From the NCBI RefSeq assembly GCF_018603515.1, contig NZ_JACATN010000006.1, positions 1 to 64,000 on the forward strand: a stretch of 64,000 nt of DNA. The letters are read 5' to 3'. The notes below the pieces were generated by a model that was given only the letters and a program-made list of their open reading frames with translations, ran no database searches and was not told the DNA's origin. Of the stretch, positions 1 through 8,828 are shown one piece after another. The DNA is from Zobellia barbeyronii (GTDB lineage: Bacteria > Bacteroidota > Bacteroidia > Flavobacteriales > Flavobacteriaceae). The first letter of the stretch is position 1, and every line of letters begins with the position of its first letter. A program made the translations under genes and the position numbers.

Positions 1-166
1 CTCAACGGTCCGGGCATGCCGCGACTTTAATTAAGGCTGTTTTGCTTTTGCCAACTTTACTACCTACTTTAGATAACTACACACAACTGGGCATATATTC
101 CAGAAGTCACAGCAATCTTCCACTCGGGAGGCTGCGCCTTCCGGAAGATATACGCGGACCGTTGAG
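1..166. repeat. Structured spacer with inverted termini (R0)
   Basis: The element starts with CTCAACGGTCCG (1-12) and ends with its exact reverse complement (155-166). Base 167 continues the right end as GTTGAGC, which fits the integron R' consensus GTTRRRY. An inner inverted repeat ATCTTCC/GGAAGAT encloses a GC-rich hairpin near 115-150. It lies just upstream of the first small gene, where R1 and R2 lie relative to their genes, but its sequence is different. The left end may continue beyond the window. Confidence 0.5.
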
Positions 167-200
167 CTTAAGTTGGAACGATTCTTGTTTCAATAAATCT

Positions 201-623
201 ATGAGAAAATTAACAACCCTTTTTACCTTTCTTTTTGTTGCATTAATTTTTGGTCAGGAAAATCAAATCTCTGAATCCAACCTAATTGGACATTGGACTT
301 CTGAACAAATTTTTGACGAAGATGATTCTATTATTACCATATACAAACGCGGTAAATTTAGTAATATAGGTAGTACTGGCATACAGTTTAAAACAACCGG
401 CGAATATCTTATAACTTATTATTCAAGAAGAAAACCAATTGGTAGATGCGGAACTGGAATTCGTCGGAGTAACAAAAGTAATATTGGTTATTTTAGTTTG
501 GATACTGAATTACAACAATTAAATCTTGATAGTTATGATACCGCACCAAGACTTAACTGGGAGGTTATATGGCTTGACGAAAACTCATTGGGCATAAAAA
601 AACCTAAGCACAACAAAACCTAA
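201..623 (+). CDS. Small secreted protein of unknown function
   Basis: This encodes 140 residues if started at ATG 201. That start gives a clear signal peptide (MRKLTTLFTFLFVALIFGQ, cleavage expected near Gln19). The longer upstream reading runs through repeat element R0 and looks artificial. The mature part begins with a lipocalin-like 'LIGHWTSEQ' stretch, but I cannot assign a family. It lies between spacer R0 and spacer R1, like a single-gene cassette, and shares orientation with the next two small genes. Function is unknown; secretion is inferred from the N-terminus. Confidence 0.6.
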   Translation: MRKLTTLFTFLFVALIFGQENQISESNLIGHWTSEQIFDEDDSIITIYKRGKFSNIGSTGIQFKTTGEYLITYYSRRKPIGRCGTGIRRSNKSNIGYFSLDTELQQLNLDSYDTAPRLNWEVIWLDENSLGIKKPKHNKT

Positions 624-812
624 ACGTAATGCGGGGTTTAGGGCAAAACCGAAAGGTCTGTGTATATTTATGATGTCGCTAAATCTTATGGATTTAGCTT
701 TGAAAAAGAAAAAATAAAACTAAACAATAAGCTTTAGCTTCGTGCTAAGACGGAAACGAAAGGTTTCCTTACTTCCGCACTACGCTTAGCTTAGGCGTTG
801 TAACACATTTAG
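624..812. repeat. Cassette spacer repeat R1
   Basis: The left half holds a diverged copy of the shared core (AAAGGTCTGTGTATATTTAT, 652-671). The right half (751-790) is 39/40 identical to R2 and forms nested hairpins: GCTAAG (744-749) with CTTAGC (785-790), CGGAA with TTCCG, and CGGAAAC/GTTTCC as an alternative inner stem. It ends in GGCGTTGTAACAC. GTTGTAACAC (797-806) is the exact inverse of GTGTTACAAC at 1548-1557, so the next two genes sit between inverted copies. Confidence 0.75.
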
Positions 813-821
813 ACCAAACTA

Positions 822-1343
822 ATGTCTACTGCTAAAACAAAAACCTTTTCTCATATTAAATTCGGTTTTCGCGGGGAAGGGATTCTCTATAAACTGAATG
901 GAAAGGAATACGAATTGTGGTCTACCTATGTTGGCGGAGTAAGAATTCATTTAGATGACTTGACTAAAACGAATTTAAATGAAAGTCAAAAGACCAAAAT
1001 GTTTGCAGAAATTGTTCAATTCGTTAACCTAAAAGACAATGAAAAACCAATTATCTGCTATAATTCAGACTATCAAGACGCAGAATTATGGAAAAGACTC
1101 TCGACTCAATTCAGTTCAGAAATTGAAAGTGTAGAAATAAGTAATATTGAGCAAGACAATATTAATCTTTATAAAAATATGTCGGAAGATTTAAAAACTG
1201 GATTGGCTGAAATTAATATTAGAGGACTCAAAATAAAGTCGGTTAAAGATTTGGATAAACATTGGAACAAAATAAAATTTACCAAAAATGATTCGAATAT
1301 TAAGATTTCGATTTGGGATAAATTAAAAGCTAAACTGAGTTAA
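822..1343 (+). CDS. Hypothetical protein, cassette gene
   Basis: This encodes 173 residues with no signal peptide and no membrane segment, so it is probably cytosolic. The N-terminal third is beta-rich ('GFRGEGILYKLNGKEYELWSTYVGG'-like, quoted in part); the C-terminal half is charged and helical. I do not recognise the family. The ATG lies 16 bases after the GTTGTAACAC end of spacer R1. The stop codon shares its last base with the start of the next gene (TAATG), which implies translational coupling. The pair behaves as a two-gene cassette between R1 and R2. Confidence 0.65.
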   Translation: MSTAKTKTFSHIKFGFRGEGILYKLNGKEYELWSTYVGGVRIHLDDLTKTNLNESQKTKMFAEIVQFVNLKDNEKPIICYNSDYQDAELWKRLSTQFSSEIESVEISNIEQDNINLYKNMSEDLKTGLAEINIRGLKIKSVKDLDKHWNKIKFTKNDSNIKISIWDKLKAKLS

Positions 1344-1534
1344 TGAAAAAAACACCAGAGTTAATTGAAGAAGCAAAAAAACACCCAAATGGATGGGTTT
1401 ATGTTTTAGATAAAGAATACGAAGGTAAAGGCGAAGTACCTCCTGAATATATTAAAGGAGCTTGGAAAGTGAATGGAAATGGAATTATTGAAGGAGATTT
1501 TATGCCGAATCCAAAATATCATGAAAAAAACTAG
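1343..1534 (+). CDS. Small conserved hypothetical protein (63 aa)
   Basis: This encodes 63 residues and starts on the last base of the preceding stop codon. It begins MKKTPELIEEAKKHPNGWVY and continues with a short acidic stretch and a Trp-containing beta segment ('GAWKVNGNGIIEGDF'). Small proteins of this look recur in Bacteroidota and I judge it a real gene. No function is known to me. It could be an immunity or antitoxin partner of the 173-residue protein, but nothing in the sequence proves that. A minus-strand reading over the same bases is a shadow. Confidence 0.65.
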   Translation: MKKTPELIEEAKKHPNGWVYVLDKEYEGKGEVPPEYIKGAWKVNGNGIIEGDFMPNPKYHEKN

Positions 1535-1544
1535 AACGGAATAA

Positions 1545-1710
1545 AACGTGTTACAACAAAACCTATAAACAATACGGGTTTCGGGCATAGTCGTAGGGTT
1601 TGTGTATTTTTATAAAGTCCGCCAATTTTTTTGATTTGGCTAAGTGCTTAATCGGAAACGAAAAGTTTCCTTACTTCCGCACTACGCTTAGCCAAACCGC
1701 TGATGGCCAT
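1545..1710. repeat. Cassette spacer repeat R2
   Basis: It begins with ACGTGTTACAAC (inverse of the R1 end) and carries the core GTTTGTGTATTTTTATAA (1598-1615). Then follows a strong nested fold: TTTGGCTAAG (1635-1644) pairs exactly with CTTAGCCAAA (1687-1696), CGGAA with TTCCG inside it, and CGGAAAC/GTTTCC as an inner option, with unequal bulges on the two strands. The layout (paired outer and inner boxes with extrahelical bases) resembles an attC site. It closes the first array. Confidence 0.75.
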
Positions 1711-1802
1711 AACCTAAAGACCAAAATTTTCAGTTTTTCAATATTTCAAAAACTCTTTTTGAACTACTGAGCAAATTTATCCCGGTGGATTTAAGTATAG
1801 CC

Positions 1803-1831
1803 TTGCAAAACCCAATTTAACCGTATCTTTG
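1803..1831 (+). promoter_or_regulatory. Bacteroidota-type promoter for the YgiQ gene
   Basis: A -33 TTG (1803-1805) and an exact -7 box TATCTTTG (1824-1831) are separated by 18 bases, matching the TTG/TAnnTTTG consensus of the phylum's main sigma factor. Transcription would begin around 1836-1838, directly at the ATG at 1839, so the mRNA would have almost no leader. Confidence 0.7.
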
Positions 1832-1838
1832 CAACCAT

Positions 1839-3791
1839 ATGCAAACCAACAAACTTACAGATTGGCTACCAACTACGAACAAAGAAGTTAAAATTCGGGG
1901 TTGGGAGGAATTAGATGTTATTCTATTTAGCGGAGACGCTTATGTAGACCACCCTTCATTTGGGCCAGCTGTAATTGGTCGTATTTTAGAAAGTTATGGC
2001 TTAAAAGTGGCTATCGTTCCGCAACCAAGTGTGACCGATGATTTGCAAGATTTTACAAAATTAGGGACACCAAAATTATTTTTTGGCGTTACTGGTGGTT
2101 GTATGGATCCTATGGTAAGCAATTATACAGCGAGTAAAAAACGTAGAGATAAAGATGCCTATACACCAAATGGTGATAAAGGATTTAGACCTGATTATGC
2201 TACATCTGTTTATTCCAGTATTTTAAAAGATAAGTTTCCTGATATCCCAGTTTTAATAGGTGGAATTGAAGCTTCGCTGCGGCGGGTTACTCACTACGAT
2301 TATTGGAGTGATAAGCTAATGCCAAGTATACTAGAAACTTCCAAGGCAGATATGTTGGTTTATGGTATGGGTGAACAACCTTTGCGAGAAGTGGTTAAGC
2401 TATTGCAAAAAGGAGTTCCTTTTTCAAGCTTAAGAACCATAAAACAAACTGCTTTTTTAGTACATAAAGATGAGTCCATTCCTAAAAATAAAAATTGGGA
2501 AGATGTAGAAATTGTATCGCATGAAGTCTGTTTAAAGGATAAGAAAAAGTTTGCCTCTAATTTTAAAATTATAGAGCAAGAATCTAATAAACTTAAAGCA
2601 AGACGAATTTTTCAAGGGGTAAAAGACAGAACGTTGGTAATCAATCCACCATACCCAACAATGACTGAAAAAGAAATTGATGCTTCTTTTGATTTACCCT
2701 ACACACGGTTACCACATCCAAAATATAATAAGCGTGGGCCAATTCCCGCGTTTGAAATGATCAAGACTTCTATTAACATTCACCGTGGTTGTTTTGGCGG
2801 TTGTAGTTTCTGTACAATTTCAGCACATCAAGGTAAATTTATAGCTAGTAGAAGTAAAGAGTCTGTATTAAGGGAAGTAGACAAAGTTGCCAATATGCCT
2901 GATTTTAAAGGCTACCTATCAGATATTGGAGGGCCTTCTGCTAATATGTATCAAATGAAAGGAAAAGTACAATCCATTTGCGATAAATGTGTTGCTCCTT
3001 CATGTATTTCACCCGTAATATGTAGCAATTTAGATACCTCTCATAAACCGCTAACCGAATTATACCAAGCCATAGATAAAAATCCAAAAATAAAAAAATC
3101 GTTTATTAGTAGTGGTATTCGTCATGATATGTTGGTGCCTGAATTCAACAAGAATGCAGATCCAAAAGAATTAGATGATTATACGGAAGAGGTGATGACA
3201 AAGCATATTTCTGGACGTTTAAAAGTCGCACCAGAACACACGTCTGACCCGGTTTTAAAGTTGATGCGTAAACCTTCTTTTCAATACTTTCATAAGTTTA
3301 AAGAGCGTTTTGACAAAATCAATATTAAGAAGAATTTAAAACTTCAGCTTATTCCTTACTTTATTTCAAACCATCCGGCTTGTGAAGTAGAAGATATGGC
3401 TAATTTGGCTGCAGAAACCAAGGATATGGGCTTTCAGTTAGAACAAGTACAAGGCTTCACTCCTACTCCTATGACGGTTGCAACGGTTATTTATTATAGC
3501 GGTTATCATCCCTATACTTTAAAACCTACTAAAACCCCAAAATCCAAAGAAGAAAAAGATGAGCAACATCGTTTCTTTTTTTGGTATAAAAAAGGAAATA
3601 AAGATTGGATTAGAAACACCTTAAATAAGTTGGGCAGAAAAGATTTAGTAGATGTTTTAGTACCTGAAAAAGAGAATAAGACTTGGAAAAGCGTTAAACC
3701 TGTAGCCGTTAAAAACACGTTTGATGATGCTATTCCTTCCAGTCATTCACGTCAAAAAAGCAGTCATAGGTCTAAAAAGAAGAAACGTTAA
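1839..3791 (+). CDS. YgiQ family radical SAM protein (UPF0313)
   Basis: This encodes 650 residues, full length for the family. The N-terminal domain (about 1-290) has the typical opening 'GWEELDVILFSGDAYVDHPSFG', quoted here only to mark the family. The radical SAM cluster is C318-x3-C322-x2-C325 in 'HRGCFGGCSFC'; it should bind a [4Fe-4S] cluster and S-adenosylmethionine in the cytosol. The C-terminus is Lys/Arg/Ser-rich ('RQKSSHRSKKKKR'), as often seen in YgiQ proteins. The substrate is unknown. It has its own promoter and is followed after 56 bases by a second radical SAM gene, possibly cotranscribed. Confidence 0.93.
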   Translation: MQTNKLTDWLPTTNKEVKIRGWEELDVILFSGDAYVDHPSFGPAVIGRILESYGLKVAIVPQPSVTDDLQDFTKLGTPKLFFGVTGGCMDPMVSNYTASKKRRDKDAYTPNGDKGFRPDYATSVYSSILKDKFPDIPVLIGGIEASLRRVTHYDYWSDKLMPSILETSKADMLVYGMGEQPLREVVKLLQKGVPFSSLRTIKQTAFLVHKDESIPKNKNWEDVEIVSHEVCLKDKKKFASNFKIIEQESNKLKARRIFQGVKDRTLVINPPYPTMTEKEIDASFDLPYTRLPHPKYNKRGPIPAFEMIKTSINIHRGCFGGCSFCTISAHQGKFIASRSKESVLREVDKVANMPDFKGYLSDIGGPSANMYQMKGKVQSICDKCVAPSCISPVICSNLDTSHKPLTELYQAIDKNPKIKKSFISSGIRHDMLVPEFNKNADPKELDDYTEEVMTKHISGRLKVAPEHTSDPVLKLMRKPSFQYFHKFKERFDKINIKKNLKLQLIPYFISNHPACEVEDMANLAAETKDMGFQLEQVQGFTPTPMTVATVIYYSGYHPYTLKPTKTPKSKEEKDEQHRFFFWYKKGNKDWIRNTLNKLGRKDLVDVLVPEKENKTWKSVKPVAVKNTFDDAIPSSHSRQKSSHRSKKKKR

Positions 3792-3847
3792 ATTATAGGC
3801 TAATTTCCTTACTAAACATAGCTCTGGCGTTATAATATGTTCCTATT

Positions 3848-6034
3848 TTGAAAGACCTTTTACTTATTACCCCACCATTTACACAACTAAACACACCGTA
3901 CCCTGCAACGGCATACCTCAAAGGTTTTTTAAATACGAAAGAGATTTCTAGTTTTCAGTTAGACCTTGGTATTGAAGTCATTAATACGCTTTTTACTAGA
4001 AAAGAATTACAGTTTTTGTTTGATAGTGCTTTTGAAAACAAAACTATTGTATCAGAAAATTGTGAGCGTATTTACGGGTTGCGCCATGCGTATTTAAATT
4101 CTATAGAAGCGGTAATTTCTTTTTTACAAGGTAAAAACGAAACTTTAGCAAGACAGATTTGTACCGATGGATTTTTACCGGAAGCATCTCGTTTTAATCA
4201 GTTAGACGATTTAGACTGGGCTTTTGGTACTATGGGTATGCAGGACAAAGCTAAACATTTGGCTACCTTGTATTTAGAAGATTTATCCGATTTTTTGGTG
4301 GAATGTATCGACCCTAATTTTGGCTTTAGTCGCTATGCAGAGCGATTAGGGCGCAGTGCAAATTCTTTTGATGAGTTGTATGAGGCCTTGCAAGATGATT
4401 TATCTTATATAGACGAACTTACTATTTCTACATTGCACGAACATTTAACCAAAGTACAGCCCAAGTTGGTATGTTTTTCAGTCCCTTTTCCTGGAAATTT
4501 GTATAGTGCTTTTAGATGCGCAGAACATATAAAAAAAAATTTTCCTTCCATAAAAATTGCCATGGGTGGTGGTTTTCCTAATACCGAATTACGGTCTATT
4601 TCTGATGCGCGGGTTTTTAGTTTTTTTGACTTTATTAGTTTGGACGATGGAGAGTTACCGGTTGAATTATTGACTAATTATTGCATAAATAACTCAGAAA
4701 CGGAGCTAAAACGCACCTTTTTATTAGAAAACGGTGTTGTTGTGTACAAAAATAATAGTACCAAACCAGATTATAAACATAGCGAAGTAGGCACGCCAGA
4801 TTACTCAGACCTACTGTTAGATACCTATATTTCCGTAATAGAGGTAGCAAACCCTATGCATAGCCTTTGGAGCGATGGCCGTTGGAACAAATTAACCATG
4901 GCACATGGCTGTTATTGGGGAAAATGCACTTTCTGTGATGTTTCTTTAGATTATATAAAAATCTATGAGCCTGTTGCAGCCCGTATTTTGGTAGACCGGA
5001 TGGAGGAAGTTATTGCGCAAACTAAAGAAAACGGTTTCCATTTTGTAGATGAAGCTGCTCCGCCATCTTTAATGAAAGCTTTGGCCCTAGAGATTTTAAA
5101 AAGGAATCTTAGCGTTACTTGGTGGGCGAATATTAGGTTTGAAAAAAATTTCACCCAAGACTTGTGTTTACTCTTAAAAGCATCTGGTTGTATTGCAATT
5201 TCGGGAGGTTTAGAAGTAGCCTCTGATCGGTTATTAAAATTGATAGATAAAGGGGTTACTGTTGAACAAGTAGCGCAGGTTACGCGCAATTTTACGAGCG
5301 CTAATATTATGGTGCATAGTTACCTAATGTATGGCTATCCTACCCAAACCGTTCAAGAAACGATAGATAGCTTAGAAATGGTCAGGCAGTTGTTTCAGTT
5401 GGGTATCATCCAATCTGGTTTTTGGCATCAATTTGCCTTAACTGCGCATAGTCCTATAGGACTAGCTCCACATGATTATGGTATTGTACCTACTTATGAG
5501 GATATTACTTTTGCCAATAATGATGTTCAGTTTAAAGATAATACCGGCATTGACCATGGTATATTTAGTTTTGGGCTAAAAAAATCGCTTTTTAATTTTA
5601 TGCACGGTATTGGTTTTGATATGCCTATACAAGATTGGTTTGATTTTACTATTCCCCAAACTCAAATTGAACCTTATTTTATTGAAGATTCATTAAACAC
5701 CCCTGTTGAATTTAAGGTTAAGCCTAACGCTAAAATTGTTTGGATAGGTGGCGAACCTAATTCCAACGTCATTACAAAAACAAAGCGAGGAAAATCTTGG
5801 GAGATGCTAAGCCTTACATTTTATGACAAACAAGAGACTATTGCCATTACACTAGAGTTAGAAGAAGGAACGTGGTTTTTAAACCAGCTTCCTAATCTTA
5901 CGCCCTCGGCAGATGTTTTACCTTCTTTTAAAAGCTTAAAAACGAATTTTGAAAAAGACTTTGAGAATTTTGAACTTTTTTGGTTCTCTAAACCAATAAA
6001 TCATTTAAAGGAATTTGGTTTGTTAGCGGTATAA
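3848..6034 (+). CDS. B12-binding-type radical SAM protein
   Basis: This encodes 728 residues and uses TTG as start; no in-frame ATG fits near the N-terminus 'LKDLLLITPPFTQLNTPYPA', which is typical for this class. Residues about 200-300 resemble a cobalamin-binding fold ('LVCFSVPFPGNLYSA', 'IAMGGGFPN'). The cluster motif is HGCYWGKCTFC at 353-363, so the cysteines are spaced C355-x4-C360-x2-C363, not the usual x3-x2. A Rossmann-like/TIM-barrel remainder includes 'GGLEVASDRLLKLIDKG' and 'YGYPTQT'. The reaction is unknown; methylation or another radical chemistry is possible. The 56-base gap from the YgiQ gene suggests one transcript. Confidence 0.85.
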   Translation: MKDLLLITPPFTQLNTPYPATAYLKGFLNTKEISSFQLDLGIEVINTLFTRKELQFLFDSAFENKTIVSENCERIYGLRHAYLNSIEAVISFLQGKNETLARQICTDGFLPEASRFNQLDDLDWAFGTMGMQDKAKHLATLYLEDLSDFLVECIDPNFGFSRYAERLGRSANSFDELYEALQDDLSYIDELTISTLHEHLTKVQPKLVCFSVPFPGNLYSAFRCAEHIKKNFPSIKIAMGGGFPNTELRSISDARVFSFFDFISLDDGELPVELLTNYCINNSETELKRTFLLENGVVVYKNNSTKPDYKHSEVGTPDYSDLLLDTYISVIEVANPMHSLWSDGRWNKLTMAHGCYWGKCTFCDVSLDYIKIYEPVAARILVDRMEEVIAQTKENGFHFVDEAAPPSLMKALALEILKRNLSVTWWANIRFEKNFTQDLCLLLKASGCIAISGGLEVASDRLLKLIDKGVTVEQVAQVTRNFTSANIMVHSYLMYGYPTQTVQETIDSLEMVRQLFQLGIIQSGFWHQFALTAHSPIGLAPHDYGIVPTYEDITFANNDVQFKDNTGIDHGIFSFGLKKSLFNFMHGIGFDMPIQDWFDFTIPQTQIEPYFIEDSLNTPVEFKVKPNAKIVWIGGEPNSNVITKTKRGKSWEMLSLTFYDKQETIAITLELEEGTWFLNQLPNLTPSADVLPSFKSLKTNFEKDFENFELFWFSKPINHLKEFGLLAV

Positions 6035-6046
6035 TTAAATAATATA

Positions 6047-6085
6047 GTAAACTACCTCGGGGCAAGCTCACAAGGCATTACATTG
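6047..6085. repeat. Post-stop repeat S1 (AAACTACCTCG type)
   Basis: AAACTACCTCGGGGCAAGC followed by a CATTA tract begins 13 bases after the stop of the radical SAM gene. A close relative (S2) occurs at 52238-52275, also just after a stop codon. This suggests a dispersed intergenic repeat tied to gene ends. Confidence 0.55.
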
Positions 6086-6151
6086 ACAGAAAATTATTGA
6101 TGGTTTTTCCTGAAATTGAACCGCTGATTTTCAAAATACAAGGTTATCATT

Positions 6152-6895
6152 TTAGTTTAGGATTTTAGACTTGTTATACTCGTAATTCATCCGCGCGATA
6201 TTAAGTACTGAAATGTCTTCAGGACATTCTACCTGGCAAGCCTCGGTATTGGTGCAATGTCCAAAACCTTCTTCCTCCATCTGATTGACCATAGCCACTA
6301 CCCTTTTTCTAGTTTCTTTTTTACCTTGTGGCAAAAGTTCTAATTGGGTAATCTTAGCACTTGTAAACAAAGCAGCACTAGAGTTTTTGCAACTTGCCAC
6401 ACAGGCACCGCAACCAATGCAAGCAGCGGAGTCAAAAGCAGCTTCTGCAATTTCATTGGTAATTGGTATGGTATTGGCCTCCGGAGCCTGCCCGGTATCT
6501 ACGGACACATAACCTCCTGAAGTAATAATATGATCCAATGAAGAACGGTTGATTTTTAGGTCTCTGACAACGGGAAAAGCGGCTGCTTTAAAAGGTTCTA
6601 CATATATGGTATCTCCATCCTTGAAAGAACGCATATGAAGCTGACAGGTAGTCGTATTTTTTAAAGGACCGTGGGCTATACCGTTAATCATAACTCCACA
6701 TTGGCCACAAATACCTTCTCTACAATCATGGTCAAACTCTACAGGATGTTCTCCCTTTTTAACTAGTTTTATATTCAGGGTGTCCAGCATCTCCAGAAAA
6801 GACATTTCTTGGTGAACATCATCCAAAGTATATTCTTTAAATCCTCCCTTGCTTTGGCTATCCTTTTGTCGCCATATTTTTAAGTGTATTTTCAT
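6152..6895 (-). CDS. sdhB: Succinate dehydrogenase iron-sulfur subunit
   Basis: This encodes 247 residues. The plant-type [2Fe-2S] site is 'CREGICGQCGVMING' near residue 60, with a further Cys at 'TTCQLHMR'. The bacterial ferredoxin part has 'CIGCGACVASCKN' and 'CTNTEACQVECPED', the ligands for the [3Fe-4S] and [4Fe-4S] clusters. It passes electrons from the flavoprotein to the diheme cytochrome b. It is the last gene of the minus-strand order sdhC-sdhA-sdhB, six bases after sdhA. This layout without sdhD, and the long sdhB, fit the type B succinate:menaquinone enzymes of Bacteroidota. Confidence 0.95.
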   Translation of the reverse strand: MKIHLKIWRQKDSQSKGGFKEYTLDDVHQEMSFLEMLDTLNIKLVKKGEHPVEFDHDCREGICGQCGVMINGIAHGPLKNTTTCQLHMRSFKDGDTIYVEPFKAAAFPVVRDLKINRSSLDHIITSGGYVSVDTGQAPEANTIPITNEIAEAAFDSAACIGCGACVASCKNSSAALFTSAKITQLELLPQGKKETRKRVVAMVNQMEEEGFGHCTNTEACQVECPEDISVLNIARMNYEYNKSKILN

Positions 6896-6901
6896 TCTCT
6901 T

Positions 6902-8824
6902 TTATTTATAGCTTCGCACAGAAGGTGTTACTGTTTCAAAAGTCAAGTTCTCCTTATTCAATATTGGTGTAGACGGATCCTTGTTCCATTCCCAGGCAGA
7001 GGAATAGCAAAAATTAGCATCGTCTCGTTTGGCTTCTCCTTCTTCGGTTTGATATTCTATTCTAAAATGTGCTCCGCAAGATTCTTCTCTCTGTAGCGCA
7101 TCAACACACATCAGTTCCGCAATTTCCATATAATCCGCTACCCTACCAGCTTTTTCTAATTCGCTGTTTACTTCTGAAGCATCACCGGGTACAATAAGAT
7201 TCTCCTTAAATTCTTTTCGTAATTCTCTGATGTTTTCGATAGCTTTTTCAAGACCTTCTTTAGAGCGAGATAAACCACATTTATCATAAAGTTCACTTCC
7301 CAATACCTTATGGAATTCTTCTGCAGTTTTGTTTCCCTTGGTAGCAAGAAACCCTTCCATCTGCTTTTTAACTGCCTCTTCTGCCTTGTCAAATTCAGGA
7401 TGATTAATATCTGTTTTTGGATTCTTAATCTCGTCCGCAAGGAAATTCTGAAGCGTATAAGGCAAAACAAAATACCCATCTACACAAGCTTGCAATAGTG
7501 AATTAGCTCCCAACCGGTTTGCGCCGTGATCCGAAAAATTAGCCTCCCCTATGGCAAAAAGTCCTGGAATGGTAGTCATTAGCTCATAATCTACCCAAAG
7601 CCCTCCCATGGAAAAATGGGCAGCTGGAGAGATTTTCATCGGTTCCAAATAAGCATCTATGTCGGTAATTTTCTTGTACATCGAAAACAAGTTGCCGTAG
7701 CGTTCCACAATAACATCCTTTCCATATTCTTTTAGTGCCCTTGAAAAATCTAGGTAAACAGCATTTTTAAGCTCCCCAACACCCTTTCCTTCATCAATCT
7801 GTTCTTTGGCCGATCTGGAAGCTATATCCCTTGGCGCTAGATTCCCAAAAGCGGGATATTTGCGTTCCAAATAATAATCTCTTTCCTCTTCCGGAATATC
7901 GTTTGCTTTACGGGTTTCGTTTTTATCCTTCGGCACCCATATCCTACCATCATTCCGTAACGATTCGGACATTAAAGTAAGCTTCGACTGGTATTCCCCA
8001 CTTTGTGGCAAACAGGTAGGGTGAATTTGTGTCCAGCTGGGATTGGCCATAAACGCTCCTTTTTTATGTGCCCGCCAGATGGCAGAAACATTACAGCCCA
8101 TTGCCAATGTTGATAGGTAATAGATTTTACCAAAACCTCCGGTAGCGAGCACTACGGCATGTGCTCCGTGACGCTCCACATTTCCGGTGTCTAAATTTCT
8201 AGCGATAATCCCCTTGGCCTTACCGTCAATAAGGACAAGATCTAACATTTCGTGTCTTGCGTATAGGCTTACTTTTCCGGTATTGACCTGCCGCATTAGA
8301 GCTTGATAAGAACCTAATAATAATTGTTGCCCTGTCTGGCCCCTTGCGTAAAACGTTCTGGATACTTGAACACCACCAAACGAACGGTTCCTGAGATAAC
8401 CACTATATTCCCTTGCAAATGGGACGCCCTGCGCGGTTGCCTGATCTATTAAATTAGCCGAACATTCTGCAAGGCGGTACGTATTTGCCTCCCGAGAGCG
8501 AAAATCACCTCCTTTAAGGGTATCATAAAACATCCTGAATACGCTATCCCCATCGTTTTTATAATTCTTCGCCGCATTTACACCACCCTGTGCAGCCACA
8601 GAGTGCGCCCTTCTTGGCGAATCTTGAAAGCAAAAACTCTTTACGTTATAGCCCATCTCCGCAAGTGAAGCAGCTGCAGAAGCTCCTGCCAAACCTGTTC
8701 CTACCACAATAACTTCCAGCTTTTTTCGGTTATTGGGACTAACCAATTTAGCTTTCTTTTTATAAGTGTTCCACTTTTCACTAAGTGGTCCTTCCGGTAT
8801 TTTAGTATTCAAAGAATTTTTCAT
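6902..8824 (-). CDS. sdhA: Succinate dehydrogenase flavoprotein subunit
   Basis: This encodes 640 residues. The N-terminal FAD-binding motif is '[19 protein letters not shown]'. '[12 protein letters not shown]' contains the His expected to hold FAD covalently. Substrate-binding and catalytic elements include '[11 protein letters not shown]', '[11 protein letters not shown]' and '[12 protein letters not shown]'. The length and motifs match the type B (Wolinella/Bacillus-like) flavoprotein. It oxidises succinate to fumarate on the cytosolic face of the inner membrane. Its start is four bases after the sdhC stop, so it is clearly an operon member. Confidence 0.96.
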   Translation of the reverse strand: MKNSLNTKIPEGPLSEKWNTYKKKAKLVSPNNRKKLEVIVVGTGLAGASAAASLAEMGYNVKSFCFQDSPRRAHSVAAQGGVNAAKNYKNDGDSVFRMFYDTLKGGDFRSREANTYRLAECSANLIDQATAQGVPFAREYSGYLRNRSFGGVQVSRTFYARGQTGQQLLLGSYQALMRQVNTGKVSLYARHEMLDLVLIDGKAKGIIARNLDTGNVERHGAHAVVLATGGFGKIYYLSTLAMGCNVSAIWRAHKKGAFMANPSWTQIHPTCLPQSGEYQSKLTLMSESLRNDGRIWVPKDKNETRKANDIPEEERDYYLERKYPAFGNLAPRDIASRSAKEQIDEGKGVGELKNAVYLDFSRALKEYGKDVIVERYGNLFSMYKKITDIDAYLEPMKISPAAHFSMGGLWVDYELMTTIPGLFAIGEANFSDHGANRLGANSLLQACVDGYFVLPYTLQNFLADEIKNPKTDINHPEFDKAEEAVKKQMEGFLATKGNKTAEEFHKVLGSELYDKCGLSRSKEGLEKAIENIRELRKEFKENLIVPGDASEVNSELEKAGRVADYMEIAELMCVDALQREESCGAHFRIEYQTEEGEAKRDDANFCYSSAWEWNKDPSTPILNKENLTFETVTPSVRSYK

Positions 8825-8828
8825 CTAC

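Noticed and set aside
1406-1588. Minus-strand reading opposite the 63-residue gene
   Set aside because: It is rich in Phe/Val from reverse reading of a Lys/Glu-rich gene and has no domain features.
1-1720. Classical integron with attC sites
   Set aside because: The fold and the GTTRRRY-like ends are suggestive, but no integrase or attI is present and several ends (for example GTTGTAA) do not fit the consensus, so I report only an attC-like cassette array.
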